DNA of 64,000 nucleotides from Serratia inhibens (GCF_003591175.1 NZ_QYYG01000006.1:186001-250000); one strand, 5' to 3'. Counted from the stretch's first letter, positions 46,408 through 54,322 are shown. Numbers and translations are program-made. Notes: generated by a model from the letters alone, not told the origin.

Positions 46408-46479
46408 TGCGCGTTCCCCACGACGGTTTGCGGTTTGAATACTGTGCATCCGGCGTTGATACCGGAATAAGGCGCGGCA

Positions 46480-46508
46480 ATTCTAACAGCGCAGGCAAAC
46501 GTTTGCGA
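46480..46508 (-). promoter_or_regulatory. PurR operator and -10 element of purMN
   Basis: AGGCAAACGTTTGCGA (46493-46508) matches the PurR consensus ACGCAAACGTTTGCNT at 13 or more positions with a perfect GCAAACGTTTGC core. A -10-like TAGAAT on the minus strand is at 46480-46485, so the operator overlaps the -35 region. PurR with hypoxanthine or guanine would repress purMN. Confidence 0.85.
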
Positions 46509-46662
46509 GTGGCTTGTGAACCAGCTCCGCTTTTTCGTCATCTATACTGCTATTCAAACTTTTGTTGATCCCGATCGGGCTATTGTGGGTGGCGCGGCCG
46601 GTAAAAGGAGTTATAATCCCGCGATTTTTTTGGCCGTCAACCACCTTAATAGGAGAAAAATG

Positions 46663-47289
46663 ATGAAGATCGTTGAGGTGAAACACCCGCTGGTGAAACA
46701 CAAGCTTGGTCTGATGCGTGAAAATGACATCAGTACCAAACGCTTCCGTGAGCTGGCCTCTGAAGTGGGTAGTTTGCTGACCTATGAAGCGACCGCCGAT
46801 CTGGAGACGGAAAAAGTCACCATCGAAGGTTGGTGTGGGCCGGTTGAAATAGACCAGATTAAAGGAAAAAAAATTACCGTTGTACCGATCCTGCGTGCAG
46901 GTTTGGGCATGATGGAAGGGGTGCTGGAGCACGTCCCGAGCGCGCGTATCAGCGTGGTTGGCGTTTACCGCGACGAAGAAACCCTGGAGCCGGTACCCTA
47001 TTTCCAGAAGCTGGTTTCCAATATCGAAGAACGTTTGGCGCTGGTTGTTGACCCGATGCTGGCTACCGGCGGTTCGATGATCGCCACTATCGATCTGCTG
47101 AAGAAAGCCGGCTGTAACAGCATCAAGGTGCTGGTGCTGGTTGCGGCGCCGGAAGGGATCGCCGCGCTGGAGAAAGCGCATCCGGACGTCGAGCTGTACA
47201 CTGCCTCCATCGACCAATGTCTGAACGAGAAAGGGTACATCGTGCCGGGCCTGGGTGATGCCGGCGACAAGATATTTGGTACCAAGTAA
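46663..47289 (+). CDS. upp: Uracil phosphoribosyltransferase Upp
   Basis: The product has 208 residues, identical in length to E. coli, starting [24 protein letters not shown]-binding loop [20 protein letters not shown] (about 122-141) and uracil-binding [13 protein letters not shown] at the C-terminus are present. It converts uracil and PRPP to UMP. Of two adjacent ATGs the second is 7 nt from AGGAG and is the E. coli start. TATAAT at 46612-46617 is a likely -10. Confidence 0.96.
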   Translation: MKIVEVKHPLVKHKLGLMRENDISTKRFRELASEVGSLLTYEATADLETEKVTIEGWCGPVEIDQIKGKKITVVPILRAGLGMMEGVLEHVPSARISVVGVYRDEETLEPVPYFQKLVSNIEERLALVVDPMLATGGSMIATIDLLKKAGCNSIKVLVLVAAPEGIAALEKAHPDVELYTASIDQCLNEKGYIVPGLGDAGDKIFGTK

Positions 47290-47296
47290 CAAATTT

Positions 47297-47322
47297 AGCC
47301 GACTTAATGAGTCGGCTTTTTT
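47297..47322 (+). terminator. Rho-independent terminator of upp
   Basis: AGCCGACT (47297-47304) pairs with AGTCGGCT (47310-47317), followed by TTTTT. In E. coli upp and uraA are cotranscribed. Here this terminator plus a repeat element separates them. Confidence 0.92.
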
Positions 47323-47338
47323 ATGTATAAAACATATC

Positions 47339-47465
47339 TATCCCCTAAATAATTGATGTTGCATCAAGGCGGCAAGCGAGAGAATCCCGATGAGCTTACT
47401 TAGGTAAGTGATTCGGGTGAGTGAGCGTAGCCAACGCAGAGGCAGCGGCAAGTATGACGGGGATA
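47339..47465 (-). repeat. Intergenic repeat with TATCCCC/GGGGATA ends, between upp and uraA
   Basis: A 127-bp segment is bounded by a perfect 7-bp terminal inverted repeat (TATCCCC...GGGGATA). In reverse orientation it contains ATCACTTACCTAAGTAAGCT, TCGCTTGCCGCC and TGCAACATCAATTATTTAGG, matching the layout of the copy at 22491-22693. It has no coding frame and sits 16 bp before the uraA start codon. Confidence 0.8.
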
Positions 47466-47481
47466 GCAGAGGAAAACACCC

Positions 47482-48762
47482 ATGACCCGTCGCGTCATTG
47501 GCGTCAGCGAACGCCCGCCGTTACTGCAGACCATTCCGCTCAGCTTCCAGCATCTTTTCGCCATGTTTGGCGCTACCGTATTGGTGCCCATCCTGTTCAA
47601 GATCAACCCGGCGACGGTGCTGCTGTTCAACGGCGTCGGCACGCTGCTGTATCTGTTTATCTGCAAGGGCAAGATCCCGGCCTATCTTGGTTCCAGCTTT
47701 GCGTTTATCTCACCGGTGCTGCTGCTGTTGCCGCTGGGTTATGAGGTGGCGCTGGGCGGTTTCATCATGTGCGGCGTGCTGTTTTGCCTGGTGGCGCTGA
47801 TCGTCAAAAAAGCCGGCACCGGCTGGCTGGATGTGATGTTCCCGCCGGCGGCGATGGGGGCTATTGTTGCGGTTATCGGCCTGGAGCTGGCGGGTGTGGC
47901 GGCCAATATGGCGGGCCTGCTGCCGGCCGACGGCACCCATGCGGATCCCACTACCGTAACCATTTCACTGGTGACATTGGGCGTGACCATCCTGGGCTCG
48001 GTGCTGTTCCGCGGTTTTCTGGCGATTATCCCGATCCTGATTGGCGTGCTGGTGGGGTATGCGCTGTCGTTCTTTATGGGCGTGGTGGATTTGACCCCGA
48101 TCCGCGAGGCGCACTGGTTTGCGCTGCCGACCTTCTATACCCCGCGTTTTGAATGGTTTGCCATCTTCACCATCTTGCCGGCGGCGCTGGTGGTGATCGC
48201 CGAGCACGTTGGGCACCTGGTCGTGACCGCCAATATCGTGAAAAAAGACCTGATCCGCGATCCGGGCCTGCATCGCTCAATGTTTGCCAACGGCATCTCG
48301 ACGGTGATTTCCGGCTTCTTCGGTTCAACGCCGAACACCACCTACGGCGAGAATATCGGCGTAATGGCCATCACCAAGGTTTACAGCACCTGGGTGATCG
48401 GCGGCGCGGCCATTCTGGCTATTCTGCTTTCCTGTGTCGGCAAGCTGGCGGCAGCCATCCAGGCAGTGCCCGTGCCGGTGATGGGGGGCGTTTCACTTTT
48501 GCTGTACGGGGTGATAGGTGCTTCCGGCATTCGCGTGCTGATTGAATCCAAAGTGGATTACAACAAGGCGCAGAACCTGATCCTGACTTCGGTGATCCTG
48601 ATTATCGGCGTTAGCGGCGCCAAGGTGCATATCGGGGCGGCGGAGCTGAAGGGCATGGCGCTGGCGACTATCGTCGGTATCGGCCTCAGCCTGCTGTTCA
48701 AGGTCATCAGCCTGTATCGCAAAGAAGAAGAGGTTATCGAAACGCCGGCAGAACCGAAGTAA
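47482..48762 (+). CDS. uraA: Uracil:proton symporter UraA
   Basis: The product has 426 residues (E. coli 429) of the NAT/NCS2 family with 14 membrane segments. The substrate-site motifs are GSSFAFISPVLLLLP (helix 3, half-helix), the uracil-binding Glu in VVIAEHVGHLVVTANI (about 235-250) and the signature FFGSTPNTTYGENIGVMAITKVYS (pieces GSTPNTTYGENIGVM). GAGGAAAAC precedes the start. It is followed by a strong terminator. It provides uracil to Upp. Confidence 0.95.
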   Translation: MTRRVIGVSERPPLLQTIPLSFQHLFAMFGATVLVPILFKINPATVLLFNGVGTLLYLFICKGKIPAYLGSSFAFISPVLLLLPLGYEVALGGFIMCGVLFCLVALIVKKAGTGWLDVMFPPAAMGAIVAVIGLELAGVAANMAGLLPADGTHADPTTVTISLVTLGVTILGSVLFRGFLAIIPILIGVLVGYALSFFMGVVDLTPIREAHWFALPTFYTPRFEWFAIFTILPAALVVIAEHVGHLVVTANIVKKDLIRDPGLHRSMFANGISTVISGFFGSTPNTTYGENIGVMAITKVYSTWVIGGAAILAILLSCVGKLAAAIQAVPVPVMGGVSLLLYGVIGASGIRVLIESKVDYNKAQNLILTSVILIIGVSGAKVHIGAAELKGMALATIVGIGLSLLFKVISLYRKEEEVIETPAEPK

Positions 48763-48766
48763 ATAA

Positions 48767-48794
48767 AAACGGGCAGCCAAAAGGCTGCCCGTTT
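48767..48794. terminator. Terminator after uraA
   Basis: AAACGGGCAGCC and GGCTGCCCGTTT pair perfectly over 12 bp around AAAA. T-rich sequence follows on the plus strand only weakly (CGTTG); on the minus strand the stem is followed by TTTTATTT, so it should also end the minus-strand GlsB gene transcript. Confidence 0.85.
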
Positions 48795-48811
48795 CGTTGA
48801 TGCGCAATCCG

Positions 48812-49060
48812 TTAACTGCGGATTTTACGGTAAACGAACAGCACCACGATAGCGCCGATCACCGCCACCACGAAGCTGCCGAAGTTGAAACCGTCAACTC
48901 TGCCATAACCAAAGAAGGTGCTGATGTAGCCACCGACCACGGCGCCGACAATACCCAACACGATGGTCAGAATAAAACCGCCACCGTCTTTGCCTGGCAT
49001 GATCCACTTGGCTAAAATACCGGCGATGAGACCGAAGATAATCCAGGAAATAATACCCAT
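48812..49060 (-). CDS. GlsB/YeaQ/YmgE family stress-response membrane protein
   Basis: The product has 82 residues with three hydrophobic segments: GIISWIIFGLIAGILAKWI, GFILTIVLGIVGAVVGGYIS and GSFVVAVIGAIVVLFVY. The family signature GKDGGGFILTIVLGIVGA (transglycosylase-associated protein) is present. Members are small inner-membrane proteins induced by general stress; their role is unknown. GGAGCAGTAA precedes the start. It lies between uraA and hda, which are adjacent in E. coli. Confidence 0.88.
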   Translation of the reverse strand: MGIISWIIFGLIAGILAKWIMPGKDGGGFILTIVLGIVGAVVGGYISTFFGYGRVDGFNFGSFVVAVIGAIVVLFVYRKIRS

Positions 49061-49098
49061 TTACTGCTCCTTACTTTGCTTTTGATACTCGATTTTCA

Positions 49099-49614
49099 TT
49101 ACTGCTGCTTGGCTGGCGGAGTATTTTCCGTCACCACCGCGTTGGCGTCATTTTTTAATTCTTCCGCTTTATTCTCAGCGCTGTTTTTAATGGCTTCGGT
49201 TTTCGCCTTGGCCTGTTCGGTCAGATCCTTGGCGCCACCAATGGCATCGTTTTTAATGGATTTAGCCTGCTCGACCAGCTGTTGGCTTTGTTGGGTGGCG
49301 TCATCCTTGATGGCATCGGCTTTGGCCTTGGCATCATTGGTGATCGCTTCCGCCTGCCTGGAGGCGTCGTCTTTAATGGCTGAAGCCTTGTCTTTGAGCT
49401 GGTCAGCCTGAGTGGATGCTTCTTTTTTGATGTCTTTGGCGGCGGCTTCCGCTTTATCGGTCAGATTGTCCGCTTTTTTCTGTGCGGCGTCTTTCATCTG
49501 CTCTGCGCTGTCTTTGGCTTTCTCAAGATTGGCGTCGACTTTGGATGAATCATCACAACCGGCAACCAACAGCCCAATGATTGAGGCCAAAAGCACTTTA
49601 TTCCATACTTTCAT
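49099..49614 (-). CDS. Repetitive Ala/Lys/Asp-rich lipoprotein (LEA-like helix)
   Basis: The product has 171 residues. A lipoprotein signal (MKVWNKVLLASIIGLLVAGC) has lipobox LVAGC with Cys20 followed by two aspartates. Asp at +2 is the classic Lol-avoidance signal, so the inner membrane, facing the periplasm, is the predicted site. Residues 25-160 are an almost unbroken series of 11-residue-like units (e.g. KADAIKDDATQQ, QAKSIKNDAIGG, QAKAKTEAIKNSA) with amphipathic helical spacing, similar to LEA or apolipoprotein-like helices. I do not recognise a named homologue. It shares the strand with the GlsB-type gene 38 nt downstream, which suggests a stress operon. Confidence 0.78.
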   Translation of the reverse strand: MKVWNKVLLASIIGLLVAGCDDSSKVDANLEKAKDSAEQMKDAAQKKADNLTDKAEAAAKDIKKEASTQADQLKDKASAIKDDASRQAEAITNDAKAKADAIKDDATQQSQQLVEQAKSIKNDAIGGAKDLTEQAKAKTEAIKNSAENKAEELKNDANAVVTENTPPAKQQ

Positions 49615-49843
49615 TGTCTATGTCCTTGTAGAAACCTAGTTTATGGTGACTGCATTTCGCCTCTCTATACTAGGATAAATCTTGGCTAAAATACAAATTT
49701 CACCAGCGATGGCAGTGAGTTACTTTGCGGTCACAGAGGGCGGTTGCTCACTATTGCGGCATAAAATCCTGCCGGTTCAACAGCGCCCGCTTTTTGTGAT
49801 AGACTTACCGCGTTTTCCTGCCAGTTTTGGTTGAGGTGCTTCC

Positions 49844-50545
49844 CTGAATACGCCGGCACAGCTTTCACTGCCACTTTATCTTCCCGATGATGAAACTTTT
49901 GCCAGTTTTTATCCGGGCGAGAACCCATCCCTATTAGCCGCGATCCAGTCTGCCGTTCGTCAGGAACATGGCAATTATATCTATTTCTGGTCTCGCGAGG
50001 GCGGTGGGCGCAGTCACCTGTTGCATGCGGCCTGCGCGGAGCTTTCGCAGCGCGGAGAAGCGGTGGGCTATGTGCCGCTGGATAAGCGTGCTTATTTCGT
50101 GCCTGAAGTGCTGGACGGCATGGAGCAGTTGGCTCTGGTGTGTATCGACAATATCGAATGCATCGCGGGCGACGAAGAGTGGGAAATGGCGATCTTTAAT
50201 CTCTACAACCGCATTCTGGAAACAGGCCGTACGCGTCTGTTTATTACCGGCGATCGCCCGCCGCGTCAATTGAACCTCCATCTGCCGGACCTGGCTTCGC
50301 GTCTTGACTGGGGGCAAATCTACAAGCTGCAACCGCTGTCGGATGAAGAGAAACTGCAGGCTTTGCAACTGCGCGGCAAACTGCGTGGCTTTGAACTGCC
50401 GGAAGACGTAGGCCGTTTCCTGCTGAAACGGTTGGATCGCGAGATGCGCACATTGTTTATGACGCTGGATCAGCTCGATCGCGCCTCGATCACCGCTCAG
50501 CGCAAGTTGACCATTCCGTTCGTCAAAGAAATTCTGGGGCTGTAG
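49844..50545 (+). CDS. hda: DnaA inactivator Hda, CTG start codon
   Basis: The product has 233 residues when read from CTG at 49844, exactly the E. coli length. The N-terminus after the initiator is [20 protein letters not shown], containing the QLSLPL clamp-binding motif for the DNA sliding clamp. AAA+ motifs follow: the Walker A region [18 protein letters not shown], Walker [13 protein letters not shown] and sensor 1 [13 protein letters not shown]. coli Hda is known to start from CTG. The first in-frame ATG (50021) would remove the clamp motif and Walker A. GAGG lies 7 nt before the CTG. Hda stimulates ATP hydrolysis by DnaA after initiation. Confidence 0.93.
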   Translation: MNTPAQLSLPLYLPDDETFASFYPGENPSLLAAIQSAVRQEHGNYIYFWSREGGGRSHLLHAACAELSQRGEAVGYVPLDKRAYFVPEVLDGMEQLALVCIDNIECIAGDEEWEMAIFNLYNRILETGRTRLFITGDRPPRQLNLHLPDLASRLDWGQIYKLQPLSDEEKLQALQLRGKLRGFELPEDVGRFLLKRLDREMRTLFMTLDQLDRASITAQRKLTIPFVKEILGL

Positions 50546-50572
50546 CCGTAGCCCTGCAATGACCTACCGCCG

Positions 50573-51112
50573 TTATTCTTCCGCGTGTTCCAGTAAGGCA
50601 AAATAGCGATCAATCTGACCGCGTTCCTTGCTGGCCCTCAGTTGCAACGCCAGATTGATGTTCTCCAGACAGCGCGCATTATCTGCCAGTTCCTGGCCAA
50701 TTTTACCTTTGCTCGCCAGCCAGGTTGCTACGCTAGCCCAACGCCATAAGGGCGACGAACCTTTGATTCTTTGGATCGGGGAGGGGAAATCACCGGAACC
50801 GCGTGTGCCGTCTTTCAGCATAGCGATGGCTTGCCGCGACATGTCGGTGAGCTCGGCAATATCGCTTAAGCCCACCAGAGAGGAATCGACGGACACTACT
50901 TGAGCGGCAATACCGGCGGATTCGATATCTTCGATGGCGCTGAAAATAGCCTTGGCGAAGCTGTCGCTTTCACGATCGAACTCCAGGTAAACGCTCTTGC
51001 CATAGAAACAGATTAAGCCGTCATCACACCCGCTGGCATACAATGCATCCTCCAGATTGGCGGTATCTGAGGTGACGCCGGTCAGCGTCAGTGAGAAATG
51101 GTAAAGCGCCAT
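50573..51112 (-). CDS. Unrecognised DNA-binding protein, second gene of a putative toxin-antitoxin-like pair
   Basis: The product has 179 residues. Residues 1-75 form an α/β domain (MALYHFSLTLTGVTSDTANL, LYASGCDDGLICFYGKSVYL, AIFSAIEDIESAGI) with the look of a HicB-like partner fold. Residues 80-140 contain a helix-turn-helix, GLSDIAELTDMSRQAIAMLK, followed by GSGDFPSPIQRIKGSSPLWRW, a pattern of MerR/AlpA-like DNA-binding proteins. It starts 12 nt downstream of the 76-residue gene at 51125. The order (small basic gene first, DNA-binding gene second) is that of hicAB. Function is not known to me; the antitoxin role is an inference. Confidence 0.6.
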   Translation of the reverse strand: MALYHFSLTLTGVTSDTANLEDALYASGCDDGLICFYGKSVYLEFDRESDSFAKAIFSAIEDIESAGIAAQVVSVDSSLVGLSDIAELTDMSRQAIAMLKDGTRGSGDFPSPIQRIKGSSPLWRWASVATWLASKGKIGQELADNARCLENINLALQLRASKERGQIDRYFALLEHAEE

Positions 51113-51124
51113 AGGGGCCCCCTG

Positions 51125-51355
51125 TTACTTTTTTCCTGATTGAGCAAGACATTGATCTACCTTGCGTCGTATTTGCATGGCGTGCTGTTCAGGGTTTTTT
51201 GGCGTGGACCAGATGCTCATCATGTGTTCTCGATGCTCCGGAAGAGAACATTGTAGGCGGCCAAACGCGTGCCCATTGCTGGAGCGAAAAAACCAACCTT
51301 GCGAGATGGCATAGGATAACGCGGCCTGAATATGTTTATTAGGGTGGTTTTTCAT
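51125..51355 (-). CDS. Small basic protein with HicA-like features, first gene of the same pair
   Basis: The product has 76 residues and a basic charge. HIQAALSYAISQGWFFRSSN followed by GHAFGRLQC resembles the HicA core (helix, GW-x-x-x-R-x-x-G-x-H strand) with the single histidine at the place of the HicA catalytic His. The rest (STPKNPEQHAMQIRRKVDQC) is a C-terminal helix, unlike HicA. AGGTGG is 6 nt before the ATG. A palindrome-overlapped promoter lies 35-50 bp upstream. I do not recognise an exact family; a small RNA-binding toxin is the best guess. Confidence 0.55.
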   Translation of the reverse strand: MKNHPNKHIQAALSYAISQGWFFRSSNGHAFGRLQCSLPEHREHMMSIWSTPKNPEQHAMQIRRKVDQCLAQSGKK

Positions 51356-51383
51356 CGGCCACCTAAAGCTATGTTGAGGATAT

Positions 51384-51413
51384 TTTAACCGTTGACGGTT
51401 GTCAACGCCGTTT
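51384..51413 (-). promoter_or_regulatory. Promoter with a palindromic operator over its -35 for the 50.57-51.36 kb pair
   Basis: On the minus strand a perfect -35 TTGACA (51401-51406 region) is followed after 17 bp by TATCCT. The -35 lies inside the palindrome GTTGAC-GGTT-GTCAAC (51391-51406 on the plus strand, 18 bp with flanking C/G). A repressor on this dyad would block RNA polymerase, the usual layout of an autoregulated toxin-antitoxin operon. Confidence 0.6.
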
Positions 51414-51492
51414 GTGAGTTAAAACTGCACGTCGGGAGAATAGCAGGAAGAACCAGAAGGGATGATGAAAAGTATTTATATAACAATCAATT

Positions 51493-51516
51493 AAAAATAG
51501 CCCAGGTAAGGGCTAT
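51493..51516 (-). terminator. Terminator of yfgD
   Basis: ATAGCCC (51497-51503) pairs with GGGCTAT (51510-51516); on the minus strand the stem is followed by TTTTAA. It ends the bepA-yfgD transcript 40 nt past the yfgD stop. Confidence 0.75.
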
Positions 51517-51556
51517 GATCATAATCTTGGTCAATGGGGGGCTGCCGGAGCAGCGT

Positions 51557-51910
51557 TTACAGAATCTCCAGCACCTGCTCCGGTGGCCGGCCGATACGTG
51601 CTTTACTGCCTTTGACCACGATAGGGCGTTCGATCAGCTTCGGATTCTCCACCATTGCCGCCAGCAGTTGCGCTTCGCTCAGCGTTTCATCCGCCAGCTT
51701 CAGTTCTTTGTACAGATCCTCTTTTTTACGCATCAACTCGCGTGCGGAGCTGAAACCCAGTTCCTTCAGCAGTTTCTTCAGTTCTTCCGCCGACGGCGGC
51801 GTTTCCAGATACAGCACCACTTCAGGCGTTACGCCATGCTGCTCCAGCAGCGCCAGGGTTTCGCGGCTCTTGGAGCAGCGTGGGTTGTGGTAAATAGTGA
51901 CGTTTTTCAT
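51557..51910 (-). CDS. yfgD: ArsC-family reductase-like protein YfgD
   Basis: The product has 117 residues. The thioredoxin-like ArsC fold shows NPRCSKSRETLALLEQHG with the active-site cysteine at residue 12, LYLETPPSAEELKKLL, and the C-terminal ERPIVVKGSKARIGRPPEQV. The motif matches E. coli YfgD (119 residues), a putative arsenate reductase or spx-like oxidoreductase; no ars genes are near. The start MKNVTIY has AAGG 9 nt upstream. It follows bepA by 20 nt in one operon, as in E. coli. Confidence 0.92.
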   Translation of the reverse strand: MKNVTIYHNPRCSKSRETLALLEQHGVTPEVVLYLETPPSAEELKKLLKELGFSSARELMRKKEDLYKELKLADETLSEAQLLAAMVENPKLIERPIVVKGSKARIGRPPEQVLEIL

Positions 51911-51930
51911 TGACTTCATCCTTATGAAAA

Positions 51931-53400
51931 TCAGCTGCGCTGGTACTGGCGGAAACGTTCTTGCAACTGGCGCAACTGGTCGATGCGCGCATCGTAGCGC
52001 GCCTGTTTCAGGCTACCGAGTTTTTGCAGCGAACTGGCGTTGCTGAGCAGGCCGATCGCCTGATCGAGGCGGCCGGTTAGCGCCAGGCTCTCGGCGCGTG
52101 CGGAAAGCTCTTCATCGCGCAGCCCTTGTGCGGCGCTGGCCTGCGCCAGCAGATCCCAGGCATTGGGATCGTCCGGATGGGCGAAGGTGTAGCGGTTAAG
52201 TATTTTTGAGGCCTGCGCCGGCTGGTTGCCTTCCACATAGGCGTTGGCCAGGTTGAGCTGCAGCACCGGGTTGTTGCTCTGCGCGGCGTTGGCGGCCTGT
52301 AGCCGTGCGATGGCCTGCGGCGCACGTTTCTGACCGAGATCGATGTCGGTCATCAGATCGAGCAGCCAGACGTTTTTCGGATCTTGCGTCAGCAGCGGCT
52401 GAATGAGATTGCGGGCGTCGTCGTACTTTTTCGCCTCATAGAACAGGATGGCGCGGCCGTATTTGGCGGCCATCTGCTCGCGTACGTTGCCTTTGCTGTA
52501 AGTATCGAGCAGCTCTTCATTCAGACCGTAACCTTCCGAACTGTACATGCCCAGCGAACGCACCTTGGCCATCAGGTAATCCTGTGTGGACTGCACCAGG
52601 TGCTTGGGCATTTGGTTGGCGCGGTTGCGCGCATCGGACAGGCGGCTGTCGGGCAAGGGGTGTGTCAGCAGCATTTCCGGCGGCTTGGAGGCGTAGCGCG
52701 ATTGGTCGGACAGTTTCTGCAAGAAATTGGGCATCGCTTCCGGATCGAATCCGGCGCGTTGCAGCACCTGAATGCCGATGCGGTCTGCTTCCTGCTCATT
52801 CGATTGGGTAAAGCTGATCATGCCCTGTTGGGTACCCGCCAGCGTGCCGCTCAATGCTGCCATGCCCATGGTCGGGTTGGCCATCGCCAGCAGGATCGAA
52901 CCCAGGGCGCCGACCCAGGTCAGCGGGGCATTGCGCTGCTGGTCTTCCATTGCCCGCGCCAGATGGCGTTGGGTAACGTGCGAGATTTCATGCGCCAGCA
53001 CCGAGGCCAGTTGGCTTTCGTTGTCGGTTTCACGGAACAGGGCGGAGTGCAGCACCACGTTGCCGCCAAAGAAAGCGAAGGCGTTGATTTCGTCGTTGCG
53101 CACCAGATAGAAATGGAACGGCGTACGCACCGAATAGGCGCTCGCCACCAGCCGGTTGCCCAACTGGTTGATGTATTGGGTCAGCAGCGGATCGTTGATC
53201 AGGGGCGCGCTGGCGCGTAACTGACGCACATAGAAATCCCCCATCGCCAGCTCCTGGCCGATGCTCAGGGTGCCGCCCGCAGAGGTGCCCATATCCGGCA
53301 GTTGATCCTGGGTTTCCGCCTTCGCCGGCGCCATCGCCGTGGCGTTGATCGCGCCGAGCAACAGTACTGCAATCGCTGTTTTGGTCAACCGGGTGGTCAT
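51931..53400 (-). CDS. bepA: Periplasmic metalloprotease/chaperone BepA (YfgC)
   Basis: The product has 489 residues (E. coli 487). A signal peptide ends near ALA-type APAKA (residue 28). The M48 zinc motif HEISH is at 137-141, and the third ligand Glu is in [15 protein letters not shown] (about 205). TPR repeats fill residues 310-480. BepA helps LptD assembly and degrades stalled outer-membrane proteins together with the BAM complex. It is transcribed with yfgD. The E. coli neighbour perM is not upstream here; an Rrf2 gene is divergent instead. Confidence 0.95.
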   Translation of the reverse strand: MTTRLTKTAIAVLLLGAINATAMAPAKAETQDQLPDMGTSAGGTLSIGQELAMGDFYVRQLRASAPLINDPLLTQYINQLGNRLVASAYSVRTPFHFYLVRNDEINAFAFFGGNVVLHSALFRETDNESQLASVLAHEISHVTQRHLARAMEDQQRNAPLTWVGALGSILLAMANPTMGMAALSGTLAGTQQGMISFTQSNEQEADRIGIQVLQRAGFDPEAMPNFLQKLSDQSRYASKPPEMLLTHPLPDSRLSDARNRANQMPKHLVQSTQDYLMAKVRSLGMYSSEGYGLNEELLDTYSKGNVREQMAAKYGRAILFYEAKKYDDARNLIQPLLTQDPKNVWLLDLMTDIDLGQKRAPQAIARLQAANAAQSNNPVLQLNLANAYVEGNQPAQASKILNRYTFAHPDDPNAWDLLAQASAAQGLRDEELSARAESLALTGRLDQAIGLLSNASSLQKLGSLKQARYDARIDQLRQLQERFRQYQRS

Positions 53401-53690
53401 AGTCAGGCCTTTCCCTTAAATAGTCATCTCTAAGACGTCAGCATCACATAAGAGTTCTTCTTCCGTGCCGGGCTCGCCAAAACAATCAGCGCGAAAGTGC
53501 GGTGGCTCACAAAACGGCACGCTGCAGTGCCGTTTAAACAGATCACATCATAGTCAGCCGCAGGCGACAATGAAACTTCCGTCAGGGAATAACCAGGCAA
53601 AAAAGTTTTATTTTTCATTTCTGAACCCCGCTTTTATCTCGCTCTGCCCGTCATCCCCTTTTCGATTGATTCAGGTTACAGGCTAAAACG
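53401..53690. other. Intergenic region upstream of bepA with a strong hairpin
   Basis: AAACGGCAC (53512-53520) and GTGCCGTTT (53527-53535) form a perfect 9-bp stem with a 6-base loop. On the minus strand it is followed by TTTTGTG, so it could terminate a short minus-strand transcript starting near 53600-53690, or be a bepA leader structure. A 62-codon minus-strand frame across it has no ribosome site or family resemblance and is not counted as a gene. Confidence 0.45.
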
Positions 53691-53692
53691 AG

Positions 53693-53745
53693 GACAAAGT
53701 TTGTCTGTGTTTTATTGACAAGATAAACGGAGACTAATATAGTCT
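53693..53745 (+). promoter_or_regulatory. Promoter with two palindromes upstream of the Rrf2 gene
   Basis: GACAAA-G-TTTGTC (53693-53705) and AGACTA-ATA-TAGTCT (53731-53745) are perfect dyads with centres 39 bp apart. A promoter TTGACA (53715-53720), 17 bp, TATAGT (53738-53743) lies between and under them. The second dyad covers the -10. This is the usual geometry for an autorepressed regulator. Confidence 0.65.
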
Positions 53746-53782
53746 GTGTTATTGAAGGCCACATCATACTGAAGACTCAAAA

Positions 53783-54322
53783 ATGGCGTACATCACAACC
53801 AGCGTTGAATATGGTATCCACTGTTTGCTCTGGCTGGTCGGCGATAACCAGCGCGCCCTCAGCAGCCGTGAGCTGGCAGAATTGCAGGGGATTTCCCCCA
53901 GCTTCCTCGCCAAAATTTTTCCCAAACTCGAAAAGGCGGGGATAGTGGCGGCCAGCGAAGGGGTGCGCGGCGGCTACCGGTTGGCGCGCCCGGCGGATGA
54001 AATCAGTTTCCTGGAAATCATCGACGCCATTGAAGGGCACAAACCCTTGTTCGATTGCCAGGAAGTGCGTGGCCGCTGCGCCGTATTCGACAATTCGCCG
54101 CCCGATTGGGCGGTTTCCGGCAAGTGCGCGATCCATGCGGTGATGCTGCAGGCGGAAAAAGCCATGCGCGACGCTCTGGCGGCGCAAACTCTGGGCGCCG
54201 TCGCCACTCGTTTTGGCCGCAAGGCACCGCAAGGCTTCTTCAGCGAGGTGAATATCTGGATCGATGAACGCATGACCGGGCGCACCACCCGCAGCGGCAA
54301 ACCGGCGCGCACCAAGCCCTGA
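53783..54322 (+). CDS. Rrf2-family transcriptional regulator
   Basis: The product has 179 residues. The Rrf2 winged helix is clear: SVEYGIHCLLWLV, LSSRELAELQGISPSFLAKI and GVRGGYRLARPADEISFLEI. Three cysteines C92, C99 and C115 (spacing CX6CX15C) sit where IscR/NsrR hold an Fe-S cluster, although the spacing differs from both. A fourth cysteine is C14. The basic tail (TGRTTRSGKPARTKP) is unusual. It precedes an FAD oxidoreductase gene by 164 nt in the same direction. It probably senses redox or reactive species and controls itself and that enzyme; the signal is unknown. Confidence 0.85.
   Translation: MAYITTSVEYGIHCLLWLVGDNQRALSSRELAELQGISPSFLAKIFPKLEKAGIVAASEGVRGGYRLARPADEISFLEIIDAIEGHKPLFDCQEVRGRCAVFDNSPPDWAVSGKCAIHAVMLQAEKAMRDALAAQTLGAVATRFGRKAPQGFFSEVNIWIDERMTGRTTRSGKPARTKP

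Noticed and set aside
53430-53618. 62-codon minus-strand frame upstream of bepA
   Set aside because: It crosses a hairpin, has no ribosome site and no recognisable domain.
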